Source of the DNA: Tiliqua scincoides
Taxonomy: Eukaryota; Chordata; Lepidosauria; Squamata; Scincidae
NCBI RefSeq assembly: GCF_035046505.1
Contig: NC_089830.1
Span: 12,700,315-12,764,314, forward strand
Direction of reading: 5' to 3'
Length of the DNA stretch: 64,000 bases
The position numbers were made by a program, and so were the translations under genes. This document shows positions 18,949 through 29,195 of this stretch, piece by piece. Within the stretch, counting starts at the first letter, position 1. Each line of letters opens with the position of its first letter. The notes under the pieces were generated by a model, which saw nothing but the letters and a program-made list of their open reading frames with translations, made no database searches and was not told where the DNA came from.

Positions 18949-21900
18949 GTAAAAAGGCCAACAGACTCCAACCTCCCAGAGATCACACAGCAATAGTGAT
19001 GTTGCTGCGATGCCCTCTACTGGCAGCTTTGGGGATTACAATGAGCCGGGCTCGTCTGATGCCAGTGCATGCCTTCGCAGGTGGGCCAAAGGAGATGTGC
19101 CCATTCCGGAGGCCAACGGGGACAGCGATGAGGCGATAGTCAATCAATCGTTTTTCATGGAGCCCGTGTCGTGCGAGGGCTCGAATGCCGTCGGCAGCAC
19201 ACTGGTGGATGTGCATTGTAAGTGAAGGAGGCAGGTTGGGTCTGTGTATCCTGGGATAGGTGGGAACACTTTGGAAGAGGAGGATGGACAAGGAGATGAC
19301 GAGGGTGACCTTGGTGCCAGATTGGTGCCAGATACTGAGTGTGGGCAGGTCAGATGTGGGGCTCCCCCCACCAGGATCTTCTCTCCTGTAACCCCACTTG
19401 CCGTTCCAGCAGGTAGACCTCAAAGGCCTCCCACCTGCGACCATCATCGTGGTAAAAATTAGGCATTTGTGCCATATTTTTGACACATTCACAGCTGAGT
19501 TTGCACCCAATTAGAGCGAGGTGACTAATATATCCATTACCTTTGCATCAATTTGCATATGAGTAAAAATAACCATTTCTGAAGCAAGAAAGCATGCTTA
19601 ATTTGTTTTTTTATATTATGCACACGGATCAAGACCCTTAATTGACTATAAAGCTCCCCCCAATTAATTTTATAAGTACTTCTATGAAGCAGCACAGGCA
19701 GATGTGTATCTACATACAAATTTTTTGAAAACAAACTATTTAATACATGCATAAACACATGTTCATTCACACTATTGAAGACAACAGTGTATAAAACTGC
19801 AGATTTTAAGAAGAATGTTTAATGAACTGCTTGTCAACCAAAAAGCCATTCACAAAGAAGGCAAGCGCTGTCTTTAAAAGAAAAAAAAGAAAATCCACTC
19901 CTGGGACCTTCTGCATGGAAAGCAGGTCTCTACTACTGAGCGATGGGCCCCCCTAACCCCTGTTTTCCTCTTTTTTCCTGCAGTTGGAGCCCGCCTTATC
20001 TCCCAGCCCAAGCCCCTGACTGTAGGTGTTGGTTCTGATGCCTCTTTCACCTGTACCTGGGCGGGGAGTCCACCTCTCACCCTAGCCTGGACCAAGAAGG
20101 AGTTCAGGTTCCCAAGTTGTGTGTAATTTACCAAACACAAATCTGGGAACACCAACCTCTACCCCCTCCTGTTGTCTCGTAGCGCAGTGGGCCAGGTGGA
20201 AGACCATGGTGGTAGTAAGAGAGATATAGAACCTTTGCTTTATTCTGACTGTCTGCCAAGGTCAATGGGGGGCACCCCTTTCTGCCTTCCTCCCCACCTG
20301 AACTGAGCCTGTGAACACACAGGACACAGTTTTGGTTGTGGCACCAGGAGACCCACGCACTTTGAATCCTCAGAAAAATTGTGAAGCCCTTCTGTCCAAA
20401 CAGGCCTTCAGTTTAGGATGTTCTGTTCCCTGGTTAGATAACTGAGGCCGGGTATCCTTTTTTGGGCTGGAAAAAGAGCACTGATCCCTTCATTTCAGTA
20501 AATAAATCTGAACTCACTTGTACCCACAGGTGTCGAGCAATGGAAACGCGCTACACCTCAAGGCTGTGACGCAGGAAGATGCCGTCATGTACGTCTGCAA
20601 AACCATCGTGCCACGCATTGGAGTGGCTGAGAAGGCACTAGCTGTGAATGGTGAGGGGTCTTGGAACCAGGTCATGCACAGCAACCTATTGCAGTGAGCC
20701 TGGCGGAAATCTGACCAGACCTGATTGCATCCGTCATTTTTGTCTTTTCCTCAGGGCCGCCCATTATCGGCGCGGAACCAAGCCTGCAGACTGCAGTGGG
20801 GGCCAAGGCACGGCTGGAGTGTTTGGTGGGGAGCGTCCCACCCCCCGACAGGATTGTAAGTGCTTGACTCGCCTTTGCCCTCCACCCTCATGCCTTAACC
20901 AGACCTGAATGTACCAGATGGTCCTCCTTATCCATGGAGTTGTGATCCATTGAGTTGACTCAACATGGATTGCAAGCCCACACTGGAGCAGCAACTGTTG
21001 CCCTGCACATGCCTGATCTCATCTGATCTCGGAAGCTAAGCAGGGTCAGGCCTGGTTAGTACTTGGACGGGAGACCGCTTGGGAATACCGGGTGCTGTAG
21101 GCTTCTACCATAGTCTTTCGAGACTGAAGGTTGCCAACCACTGGAGGACCTCAGAGGACCTCCCAGGCATGACTGGAAGTCGTGTCTAGGAGGTCTTCTG
21201 AGTTCAGCCAGAGCCTTTGGAGAGGCACTTCCAGGTTTTCACAAAATGTCTTTCTGAAGACTCTGGCTGACCTTCTGAGGTGCGAGGAGGTAGCCTGCAG
21301 TGTCCCTGCACCTCATAAAGCCTCCTGGAGACCTTCTGGAGTCCTGAAGGCACCCCTGGTTTTCAACCAAAGCTGGAAGTGCTTTTCAAAGACCTTCTGA
21401 GGCCTGGGCAGGCTGTGTACAACCTCCCCTCACCTCAGAAGGCCAGCCCCAGTCTTTGGAAAGGCAGTAGGGTATGTCATATGCAAAAGAAACCAGATAT
21501 TATTTGTGAAGTTGGATGAAAAGGTGGAATGCATGTGTGCCAAAGTAGTTAGAATGTAGAGTTATTGAACCCATGATTTTAAACCCACACTGCTTAGTTC
21601 AGGGTTCTTAACCCTTTTACTATTACAGACCCCCCCACCCCCCATAGATTGCCCAGTGTGTCCCCATACCTTCTTCACTAGTCTGTAGGAATCAGCATCA
21701 TCACCAGTCCTATTAGGTACCACTATTTTGTCAGCAGCGGGGTTCTACTTTACATATGGATAGCAAGGATCAGAATGCCTCAATCTGCATTGACAGTGGT
21801 GATACTTAATAATCTTATCCATATAAATAATGGTAATAGTTAATCACCTAATCGAACAACAATTTTTTTTAATTGTTCAGAGATTGAGAGCACAATCCTA

Positions 21901-24900
21901 ACCAGGTCTACTCAGAAGTAAGTCCTATTTTGTTCAATGGGGCTTACTCTCAGGAAAGTGTGGTTAGGATTGCAGCCTGAGTCCCATACCTCCCTCATTG
22001 GGTTCTGGTACCTCCAAAGGGTATGGATAACCCTGGTTAAGAATCCCTAGTTTAGATTTCCCCACAAAACCTTGGAAGGTTCTGAATGGCCAATCGTCCC
22101 CGTAGCGTCTAGAGTCGATCCTTGGGCTTGGTACCCATCGGGCACGAGGCTAACCAGGTGTACTCAGAAGTAAGTCCTATTTTGTTCACTGGGGCTTACT
22201 CTCAGGAAAGTGTGGTTAGCATTGCAGCCATCATCTTCTACCTGTCCAGGCTTCTGATTTGCCCCCCTGTCTCTTTGCAACAGGCCTGGTCGTGGGGTGA
22301 ATGGGTGCTGGATGCTGGCTCGCTAGATCGGTTCACGGTGGACACCATAGTGACCGACCAAGGGGTGCTGTCTGCTTTGCTGATCGACCCAACGCATGAC
22401 AGCGACTTCACCTTGGCCTACAACTGTACCGCATGGAATCGCTTTGGCGCACGTTCCGCTACCGTCAGCTTATGCCGCCAAGGTAAGATTCCCCATCCCC
22501 CTCTACTAATTTCACCAGGAACAAGCTTCATGGTGAACTCACTGGGGCCCCGCCAGATCTCCTGTTTTCAAAGCAGAGAGATCCAAGTGCAGAGCCCAGC
22601 AGAGCAGTGAAACTCACCTTAGCAAGCCACTGTCTCTCTGTACAGCATACTTTGGCAGGGATTGTTGGGAGAATAAAAGGGGATAATCTCCAGCTTGAGA
22701 CTGAGGTCCTGGAGGGGGAGGGCAGAATACTGATGTGACACAACATGACCTTGACTTTCATCCCCCCTTGGGCAGTGGTTCCCAAACCTTTCCAACTAGC
22801 AGTTCCCTTGACCTACTGGGCCATTGGCCACAGCTCCCCATTAGGGCTACAATCCTATAGTGTATAGGGTGGCAGATTTTCACCAGGATTCTGCACCTCC
22901 CCTGGCTGGATTCCATGGCTTCCCAGGGAGCCTCAGTTTGGGAATCACTGCACTTGACGTTCATCACTTTGCTCTTTCAGCTGTGTTCAGCCTGGGCTGA
23001 TGCAAGCCTCTGGGGTGGGCGGGAAGGAAGGTGGGGAGGGAGGCATTCCTGGGTGGGGGGAGGGCGGGCGGTGGGCAGGTGGGGAGCGGGAGGCGGGGCT
23101 GGGAAGTTTCCTCTTGCCTCTGGCTGGGCCGCCTTGGGCCCCTGTCCTGTGCTGGATACAACGCAAGCCTCTTGGCTTGCCTGTTCCAGCGCAGGGTAGG
23201 ATTGCAACCAAAAAAGTTATGTTTTTTTGCTGGCCAAAATAAATTTTCAAGCTAAGTCTGTGCTTTGACACCCGTCCATTTTTGACTTGCATTCGTGCTC
23301 TGGTCCCCAATCAGAAGAAAGCACAAGGTATCATTTAAGATGGCATGAAATCAAATGCCAGTAATTAAAGGCATGAATTCTCCCCGCAGAGGTCTCGTCC
23401 GTCCTGATCATGGGGGGCTTAGCTGCCTCCGGGGTTGCTGTTCTCCTGCTCCTGGTGGTTGTCATCTCTTTCTGCTACCGACGGAAGCGCTGTGGGAAAG
23501 GTGAGGTGTCATTCTCAGAAGCTAAGCAGGGTCAGGCCTGGTTAATCCTTGGATGGGAGACCGCTTGGGAATACTGGGTGCTGCAGGCTTCTACCATAGT
23601 CTTTCGAGACTGAAGGTTGCCAACCAACCGTTCTCAGCCCTCCCAGGAATTACGTGGGGCCTTGTGCCCCTGAGCTGCAGCCCACGTCACCAATCCTTGA
23701 GTCACTTTGGGGAGAAAGTTGGGGTACAAAATCAAATGATCTGTTTGCTGCCAGCCTATAGTTAAGGCTGCATTGTCAGAATGCTGGATAGAGGCAGGGT
23801 TATTCCCTCTTCCTCTGAGCTCCTCTGGTCTGTGGACTTGGTTAGGCCCACTGAATATCCCCACCTGGTCTTCAAAGCCTCTCCCCCTCCTTTTCCATTG
23901 GCCTGACATCTCCCTGCTACGGACGGCGGCTCCAGACGCAACCATTTGAGCAGTTTTCCTGGGGTCCCGCAGACACTTGCCCCTGCACGGTTTCTTGGGA
24001 AAACCAGTGGGTGGAATGGTGGCACCAGTGGAGCTTGCGAACAGCAGATATATGGGCCTGCTCTTCTCCCAGCTAGCTGCCCAAGGGGATATGAATCCAC
24101 CCATGCCTCCGTTGAATAATGCTACCCAATCTACATAGGGATAGATCAGAGAAGGGCTTCAGTGCATCTTGCCACTTCCTGGTGTTTTCTCATGCCCATC
24201 CCAGAGCTCTCCAAGATCTGGAATGTGCGCAGATGTCATTGTTTAAATCCCCTGGAGTGAAATCCTGTAGAAGACCAAGTTTTCAGCTCACACCTCTGTC
24301 TGTCCATAAATCCTGCAGCCAAGCGGGGGGCGCAGCTCTCCAAAGCAGATATCCTTGTGCAGATCACCACGAGCGATAGCAGCCCAAGCTGGCCGAGTGA
24401 GACAGAGGGTGATGGCAAGGAGCCCATGGTGACGGGGAGCCAAGAACTGAAGGTGAGCTCAACTGGGAGTGTGGGAGACTCACAGTAGATCCACCCAAAC
24501 TGAGGCTCTAAGTCAGTGTGGTCCAGCAAAGATGTGTACAGTAATGTACACTTTGAACCCCCAGAGATGTGTGGCCTTACTGGGTGATGCCAAAAGGTCC
24601 TTCTCTTTCCACAAGTGCCAACCAGATGAATCGACATGCTCAAAAGCAGGGTGTGATGGTGACATTTATTCATTGATTTAAGACATGTATACCCTGCCTT
24701 CCCAGTGTTTTTAGAACACGAACATCATCCCTGGCATCTTTTCCTCAGCAGGTGGTACCTGCTGGCATCCTGCCTTTGAAACAGAAAAGTTCTGTTCTCC
24801 ACTAATAGTTAGGATAGCAGATTTGTGGGCAGTGGGTCTAATGCTCTCTTAATGCTGTCTAACCTAGTGCCCACCACACCTGACGGCAAAGAGGCCTACC

Positions 24901-25532
24901 TGTGAACTTCTCCATAACTGGTCCATTCTTTTCATTCTTTCCTAAAGCAGCTATGGGAGGTGAACCTGGGGTTCCCTTGTTGTAGTCCAATGCTCTAACC
25001 ATTGCACCACACTGTGAATCGGCCCTCCAAATAATTTGGTGGTACCTTAACCTTGCTTCATTGGCATTTCTGTCTTTGTCCTCCCCAGGATCCCACCAAT
25101 GGCTACTACAAGGTCCGCGCCCATGAGGAGCAATGTTTAGGAAGCAGCTTCTCTGAGTACACGCCAACCACCCGACCTTTGTTTGGGGCATCTTCTCTCT
25201 ACCCTTCCGCTGGGCCGGTCCAGCCCAAGTTGTATGAGTATGCCCACCGGTACACCCTGGGTACACCAGGCTCTCGTTCAGCCTATGACCCACACGAGCG
25301 ACCTTTCCCTCAGGAAAGCATGTACAGCGGGACGGCCTACCTCACAGCCCCCTACAGCCGGGCTTTCACCAGCTACGTCAAGCCCAGCAGCTACGAGAAG
25401 GCCGAGAGCGGGTATGAGCAGTTGGACCAGGCCAGTAAGACCTTGGGCTGCTACCGCTTCTCTTATACCTCCCTGTCCCAGCAGTCCGACTATGGGCGCC
25501 CTGCCCACCAACGCATGCAGACCCACGTATGA
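18843..25532 (+). CDS. KIRREL2: KIRREL2 (NEPH3/filtrin), unit 1, 5'-truncated gene span
   Basis: Nine exons code for Ig domains 3, 4 and 5, the transmembrane helix and the full cytoplasmic tail of a NEPH-family adhesion receptor, a cell-surface partner of nephrin. Each Ig domain keeps its cysteine pair. The tail has the family's [11 protein letters not shown] tyrosine pair (a Fyn/Grb2 site in NEPH1) and the PDZ ligand THV at the end. The segment [12 protein letters not shown] matches my memory of the KIRREL2 tail better than KIRREL1 or 3. No exon for the signal peptide, Ig1 or Ig2 is visible upstream; the MROH-like gene is there instead. Several residues at conserved family positions differ from unit 2, so this copy may be decaying. 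One splice join (Ig4) is irregular. Confidence 0.88.
19081..19217 (+). CDS. KIRREL2: KIRREL2 exon, Ig3 second half, unit 1
   Basis: 137 bp between cttcgcag and gtaagt. Reads [20 protein letters not shown] then [20 protein letters not shown]. The WAKG and FF.EPVSCE motifs are diagnostic for NEPH proteins. Unit 1 has D in WAKGD and in SDE where unit 2 and other family members have G and Y. Confidence 0.93.
19984..20107 (+). CDS. KIRREL2: KIRREL2 exon, Ig4 first half, unit 1
   Basis: 124 bp after ttttcctgcag. Reads [20 protein letters not shown] then [20 protein letters not shown]. The donor after TTCAG (gttccc) is poor and leaves phase 2, which does not fit the phase-0 start of the next exon. 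Same in unit 2. Confidence 0.85.
20530..20650 (+). CDS. KIRREL2: KIRREL2 exon, Ig4 second half, unit 1
   Basis: After tacccacag it reads [20 protein letters not shown] then [20 protein letters not shown], ending in phase 1 at gtgagg. Unit 1 has V where Ig domains normally have G (D-x-G-x-Y-x-C) and S where relatives have L (VLSN). A second AG at 20,536-20,537 would restore frame with the upstream exon. Confidence 0.88.
20755..20855 (+). CDS. KIRREL2: KIRREL2 exon, Ig5 first half, unit 1
   Basis: 101 bp between tttcctcag and gtaagt. Reads [20 protein letters not shown] then [13 protein letters not shown], the standard NEPH Ig5 opening. Confidence 0.92.
20997..21140 (+). mobile_element. 5S rRNA-derived SINE (5S-Sauria type)
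   Basis: Body is recognisable 5S rRNA: ctgatctcggaagctaagca, gttagtacttggacgggaga, ccgggtgctgtaggctt. It is fused to the tail accatagtctttcgagactg aaggttgccaac. The tail equals the 3' end of the RTE-like LINE at 17,034. Between KIRREL2 Ig5 exons. Confidence 0.9.
21890..21976. repeat. Short fold-back element in KIRREL2 intron
   Basis: Arms cacaatcctaacca / tggttaggattgca around aagtaagtcctattttgttc. A sibling lies at 22,148-22,231, ending 53 bp before the next exon, and another at about 56,723-56,782. Confidence 0.75.
22148..22231. repeat. Short fold-back element just before a KIRREL2 exon
   Basis: Same family as 21,890-21,976 (gctaaccaggtgtactcaga ... gtggttagcattgcagcc). Confidence 0.7.
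22284..22482 (+). CDS. KIRREL2: KIRREL2 exon, Ig5 second half, unit 1
   Basis: 199 bp between ttgcaacag and gtaaga, phase 0 in, phase 1 out. Reads [20 protein letters not shown] and later [25 protein letters not shown] is the Ig5 cysteine motif of the family and holds an N-glycosylation sequon. A fold-back element ends about 53 bp before the acceptor. Confidence 0.92.
22773..22950. mobile_element. hAT-type MITE in a KIRREL2 intron
   Basis: Same family as 6,162 but inverted: cagtggttcccaaac at left, gtttgggaatcactg at right. Confidence 0.8.
23390..23500 (+). CDS. KIRREL2: KIRREL2 exon, transmembrane helix, unit 1
   Basis: 111 bp between ccccgcag and gtgagg. Reads [20 protein letters not shown] then [17 protein letters not shown]: one hydrophobic helix followed by a basic stop-transfer stretch. 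A 5S-SINE fragment starts 12 bp into the next intron. Confidence 0.92.
23512..23627 (+). mobile_element. 5S-derived SINE, 5'-truncated
   Basis: Starts inside the 5S part (gaagctaagcagggtcaggc) and keeps the full tail ending gttgccaacca. Starts 12 bp downstream of the KIRREL2 transmembrane exon. Confidence 0.88.
24319..24452 (+). CDS. KIRREL2: KIRREL2 exon, juxtamembrane tail, unit 1
   Basis: 134 bp between atcctgcag and gtgagc. Reads [40 protein letters not shown] and SQELK, leading in frame into DPTNGYY of the last exon. Confidence 0.88.
25089..25532 (+). CDS. KIRREL2: KIRREL2 last coding exon, unit 1
   Basis: 444 bp from gtcctccccag to the stop TGA at 25,530-25,532. Begins [14 protein letters not shown] (conserved phosphotyrosine site), contains the KIRREL2-like [19 protein letters not shown] stretch and many tyrosines, and ends [20 protein letters not shown] then RMQTHV, a class I PDZ-binding end. 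Confidence 0.94.
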   Translation, partial: DPTNGYYKVRAHEEQCLGSSFSEYTPTTRPLFGASSLYPSAGPVQPKLYEYAHRYTLGTPGSRSAYDPHERPFPQESMYSGTAYLTAPYSRAFTSYVKPSSYEKAESGYEQLDQASKTLGCYRFSYTSLSQQSDYGRPAHQRMQTHV

Positions 25533-26140
25533 CTCGTGCCTGACCCCTGCCAACCTCCGGTCGTCTTCAGAAGGGAGAGAACAGGGAGCGGACACTTCAT
25601 GTAGCTAATGAACTCCAAAACAGCCAGATAGACTCGGTGCCGAAGACCTGGGCTGGGACATGCCATTCTCATCCTCCGGGGAAGATGGCTGCCAGGCTAG
25701 CTTAGCAACGCAGAGTTGCTGTCAAGATGGCCAATAGCCTGCTTGTAAGTCATCTTCATCTGTAGCCAGGTCCATCTCTCTTGGGGAGCGTGAGAGGAAA
25801 CTGTTTTTAGCCACCTCCACGTCAGGACGTGAAAGTAGATTTTGGACAGCCAAAGGCAAATCTCTGCTGAAACTGGAAACAAGTTTTCATGGCTTATTAA
25901 GAAGTCTTGGTCTAGGTCTGACTTCAAAATGGTGGACGTGGCTGGCTGCCAGGCCAAGAGTGCTAGTGGAAGCAGCCAGCAGCTCAGCACTTTCAAAATG
26001 GTGCTAGGACACGGAGTCGGCAATGGGACTACAGGACTCTCTCGCTCTTTGCTCACTGATAGACTTGCCCAGGAAGGAAAGACTCCAGACTCTGCTCCAG
26101 ACGCATGATCTTGGGAAATCTCTAAGCATGGGTGCTAGGC
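25533..26140. other. Probable KIRREL2 3' UTR region, unit 1
   Basis: Starts at the stop codon; contains no recognised repeat. No clear AATAAA before the minisatellite was found, so the 3' end of the transcript is not placed. Confidence 0.4.
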
Positions 26141-26346
26141 TTTCCTGATACCCACAAAACCCTCTCTTCCCCCTCCCCCCTCCATCCCATTTGTCTCACC
26201 ACTGCTCCCTCTCCAATTTCCTGATACCCACAAACCCCTCTCTTGCCCCTTCCCCCTGCATCCCGTTTGTCTCTCCACTGCTCCCTCTCCAATTTCCTGA
26301 TACCCACAATCCCCTCTCTTCCCCCTCCCCACTGCATCCCGTTTGT
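26141..26346. repeat. Minisatellite, 76-bp period, ~2.7 copies
   Basis: tttcctgatacccacaaa recurs at 26,141, 26,217 and 26,293, each followed by a pyrimidine-rich stretch and ccactgctccctctccaa. Confidence 0.95.
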
Positions 26347-26352
26347 CAAAAT

Positions 26353-26354
26353 TT

Positions 26355-26399
<45 letters not shown>
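26353..26399. repeat. (ATCA)n / (TTGA)n microsatellite, probable LINE tail
   Basis: About eleven tcaa units, directly joined to the 3' end of the minus-strand LINE at 26,396. Confidence 0.9.
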
Positions 26400-26400
<1 letters not shown>

Positions 26401-27355
26401 TCCTTTATTGCTTAACCATAGGTCATTACATTTGGAAAGAAAAATAAAATATATAAAATGTATATATACTTTAGTATAATAGTGCCATACAGTAAAACTC
26501 AGTTATTAACAAATTGAATAAAACACGATCTTATCTTTTTAGCCGCAAGGGCAAAATGTGCCACAGCAAAAGTAACATTTGATTGTAAATCCTCAAGTAG
26601 ATAATAAACTAATTGTTCAGGGGAATAACCACACAGGGATTTTACTATTGGTTCCAAAAAACGGCTTCTCGGATTCCCATATAAGGGGCAAATCAGTAAA
26701 TAATGTAACACATCTTCAACCTGCCCACATCCATAAACACAAAGGCGCTTTGCTATAGGAATTTTTTTATATCTACCCTCTAAATATGCTGAAGGCATTT
26801 GTTGAAATCTCAGTTCAGTAAAAGCTCTTCTTAACTGTGGGTAAGTCAGAGTCTCAAAATAAATGGACATCATATGCTGGATGTTAATATGGGGATACCA
26901 GCTCGAATATCGAGATTCCCATAAAGAAACTTTGTCTTGGTAAGTTTCCCAGTCATAAATCCATTCCCTGAGCTCTTTAGGACTCAGGCACAGAAACTTG
27001 TCATACTCCAGGTTAAAATACTTTAACTTAAAAAAATCCTGATTGACCCATCCTCCAATAAGCATCTGTTGACCCATCCTCCAATAAGCATCTGTTCTAG
27101 CATTCTTTTGCTAGAGCTGACTCTTCCATAGCATTGATCCTTCTCCAAAATCGGAAGTAAGCAAGGTCCATTCTAATGGCTAAAGATGGCAGTCCTAGCT
27201 CTGCTCTAATATGAACCGCAGGAGAGCCTGGAGACAGTCCTAATATTTGTCTCAAAAATTTATTTTGTAAGACTTCTAAGTTTCCCTTAAATGAGTCTCC
27301 CCACAACTCTGCCCCATATAACATATGAGGTAAGATCTTTGCTTCATGAACTTTA
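26396..27355 (-). mobile_element. Unassigned non-LTR LINE, C-terminal fragment
   Basis: Minus-strand open stretches read LYGAELWGDSFKGNLEVLQN, KFLRQILGLSPGSPAVHIRA, ELGLPSLAIRMDLAYFRFWR and later CVYGCGQVEDVLHYLLICPL. This is the usual LINE end with a Cys-His knuckle. The 3' end abuts a (TTGA)n tail (26,353-26,399). Clade not determined; Vingi/R4-like elements are candidates. It holds a 26-bp tandem duplication near 27,044-27,095. Confidence 0.75.
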
Positions 27356-29019
27356 ATCAGTGGGGGAATTAACTGTCCGCCTCACCATGCTGCCGGTGGG
27401 GGGCTCACATCCCCCATTGGCTCTACTAATAAATGACCTTCCCCCAAATTCCTGGGGAACATCTGTGAACCTCTCGCGGCACACCAGTGTGCCATGGCAC
27501 AGTGGTTGAAAATGGCTGGCCTATACCTTAATCATTGAGGGCCAAATGTAGCCCCTGGAAGCAATTGATCCGCCCCACGTTATAACTGGGTTCTCCCAGC
27601 GAGATTATTGGGCTCTCTTGAAAATATGGACCAGATTTGCACATTTTCTCTTTTGTCATTTGCAGCTCATGAGTTTCTGAGAACCAGTTGCTCATTTCTG
27701 GCCATCATCTGCTTAACTATGTCACTTTCTGCTTAATGATGTCACTTCCATCCCTCAGCAGGCACCACGAATTTAAGGACACCCCCCTCCCTTCCGCCCT
27801 CTGTATGAAACCAGTTTGATACCCCGATATAGAAGAGGGTTTTTGAACCTTTTCCTGTTGAGCTTCACCTGCCAAAATTCCCTCTTCTATACAATGGTTA
27901 AAGGTATAGGAACTCTGTCCCTCTTTGTATCCGGCAACCTTCGTTTTTCAAGGCATAGCCCTCCCTTCCCCCTGTCCTGAGAGTGGTCAGTCCCTATGAG
28001 GATTGGGGGGGGGGAGTGGTATGTAGACAACAGGTGTCTGGCAAGAGTCTAACCATGTAAATTTAAACTTCAACTGGTGTGGATCATGGGCAGGCCATGG
28101 GTAGAGAGTGTGGGGTTTGGCCAGGGTTCCCCAAACTGTCAACTACCAGGACAGTATAGCTCAGCCTTGCTGCTATGCCGGGCCAATGCTGGTTCATGGT
28201 AGGAAAGGAGATATAAACGCTAGGCATGACTGTAACCATTTTCACAGTAGAAGAAAAATATTTGCAAGTATGTGTATTCATTTAGAATGATTATTTATAA
28301 TTAGCTGGGAAGGGAGCATAAGTTCCTATAATTCTGTTGGACTCAGTGGTCTGGCCAAAATGTGTTGGTTGGAACGTGGCTTACAGGCTGTGGTTTAAGG
28401 ACACCCCCCTCCCTTCTAGGAGTCACCTCTGCAATTTTGATCACGAACCATACAGATGAGATGCTTGCGTTGGAAAAGAGGCCCTACAAATCAATTTAAT
28501 GCAGTGGTTCTCCGTGGGGTGTCGTGACCCAAGTTTTGGTGGTTCATAAAGCTGATGATGCAGATTAGGCGATGTGCATCAAGGGTTAAACAAGCTGTGT
28601 CTTGTGGGGGGAGGAGAGGGAGAGCACTGCTGTCCAATCACCATTATAGCCATATCTCTTGGCACTCATCAATCAGGTAGCAGCCTCTAGGGCAGTGATT
28701 TTCAACCTTTTTCATGGAGTCTGAGACCCCTGACTGAGAGTCATTAATGTAAACAACTTAAGTGCATAAGTCTGGGTGTGCTTGCTTACTTTTTTCATGG
28801 CGTGAAAGACCTTGTGGGGCCATCATTCAGACCGGATGAGCAGCAGGGAAATTCCAGCCAGGAGGCAGGGAAGGGTTAATGTTTTGGCTTTGCATTGAAC
28901 AAGAGGTGGGGGATGGGAGGCAGCAGCAGGCTCTTTTGTCCATCTTTGAAGGAACCAATGAAAACACAGGCCAACACACACTTTGCTTCCTTAAACGTTA
29001 CACCAATACCTGGGTATAT
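27356..29019. other. Intergenic DNA with scattered hAT ends
   Basis: Includes fragments such as accagtgtgccatggcacag (27,483) and cagtgattttcaaccttttt (28,694), ends of hAT-type families found elsewhere here. No gene recognised. Confidence 0.55.
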
Positions 29020-29195
29020 TTGGGATGCTGATTCCACAAACGGCATCTGTTTTGCCCTATCACGTCTAGTTTGGGAGATATGCTTCATTAGTGAATAGTT
29101 CAAGCAACTTCCTCATGAGGAAGCCATGGTGTAGTCTCCAAAACTAGACATGATAGGGCAAAACGGATGCCATTTTTGGAATAGGCACCCCAAAT
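29020..29195. repeat. Long inverted repeat
   Basis: Arms near 29,020-29,075 (ggcatctgttttgccctatc acgtctagttt) and 29,138-29,192 (aaactagacatgatagggca aaacggatgcc), with the perfect palindrome cttcctcatgaggaag at 29,108-29,123 between them. Confidence 0.8.

Larger units (their letters stand above)
1..20781 (+). repeat. Unit 1 of a ~35.5-kb direct duplication (part shared with unit 2)
   Basis: This stretch aligns by eye, in the same orientation, with 35,488-64,000. Base 1 matches 35,488 and base 20,781 matches 64,000. Intron sequence differs by about 1-3%. The offset grows from 35,487 to 43,219 because unit 2 holds extra DNA: a CR1 insertion, about 4 kb of tail-exon DNA, about 0.5 kb, and about 1.1 kb before KIRREL2. 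Unit 1 alone holds a 588-bp solo LTR. The copy begins inside a repeat (right end of a DNA transposon, bases 1-46), so the true left edge lies upstream of the window. Confidence 0.93.

Noticed and set aside
26353-26399. CRISPR-like or regulatory array
   Set aside because: A simple tetranucleotide repeat at a LINE 3' end in vertebrate DNA.
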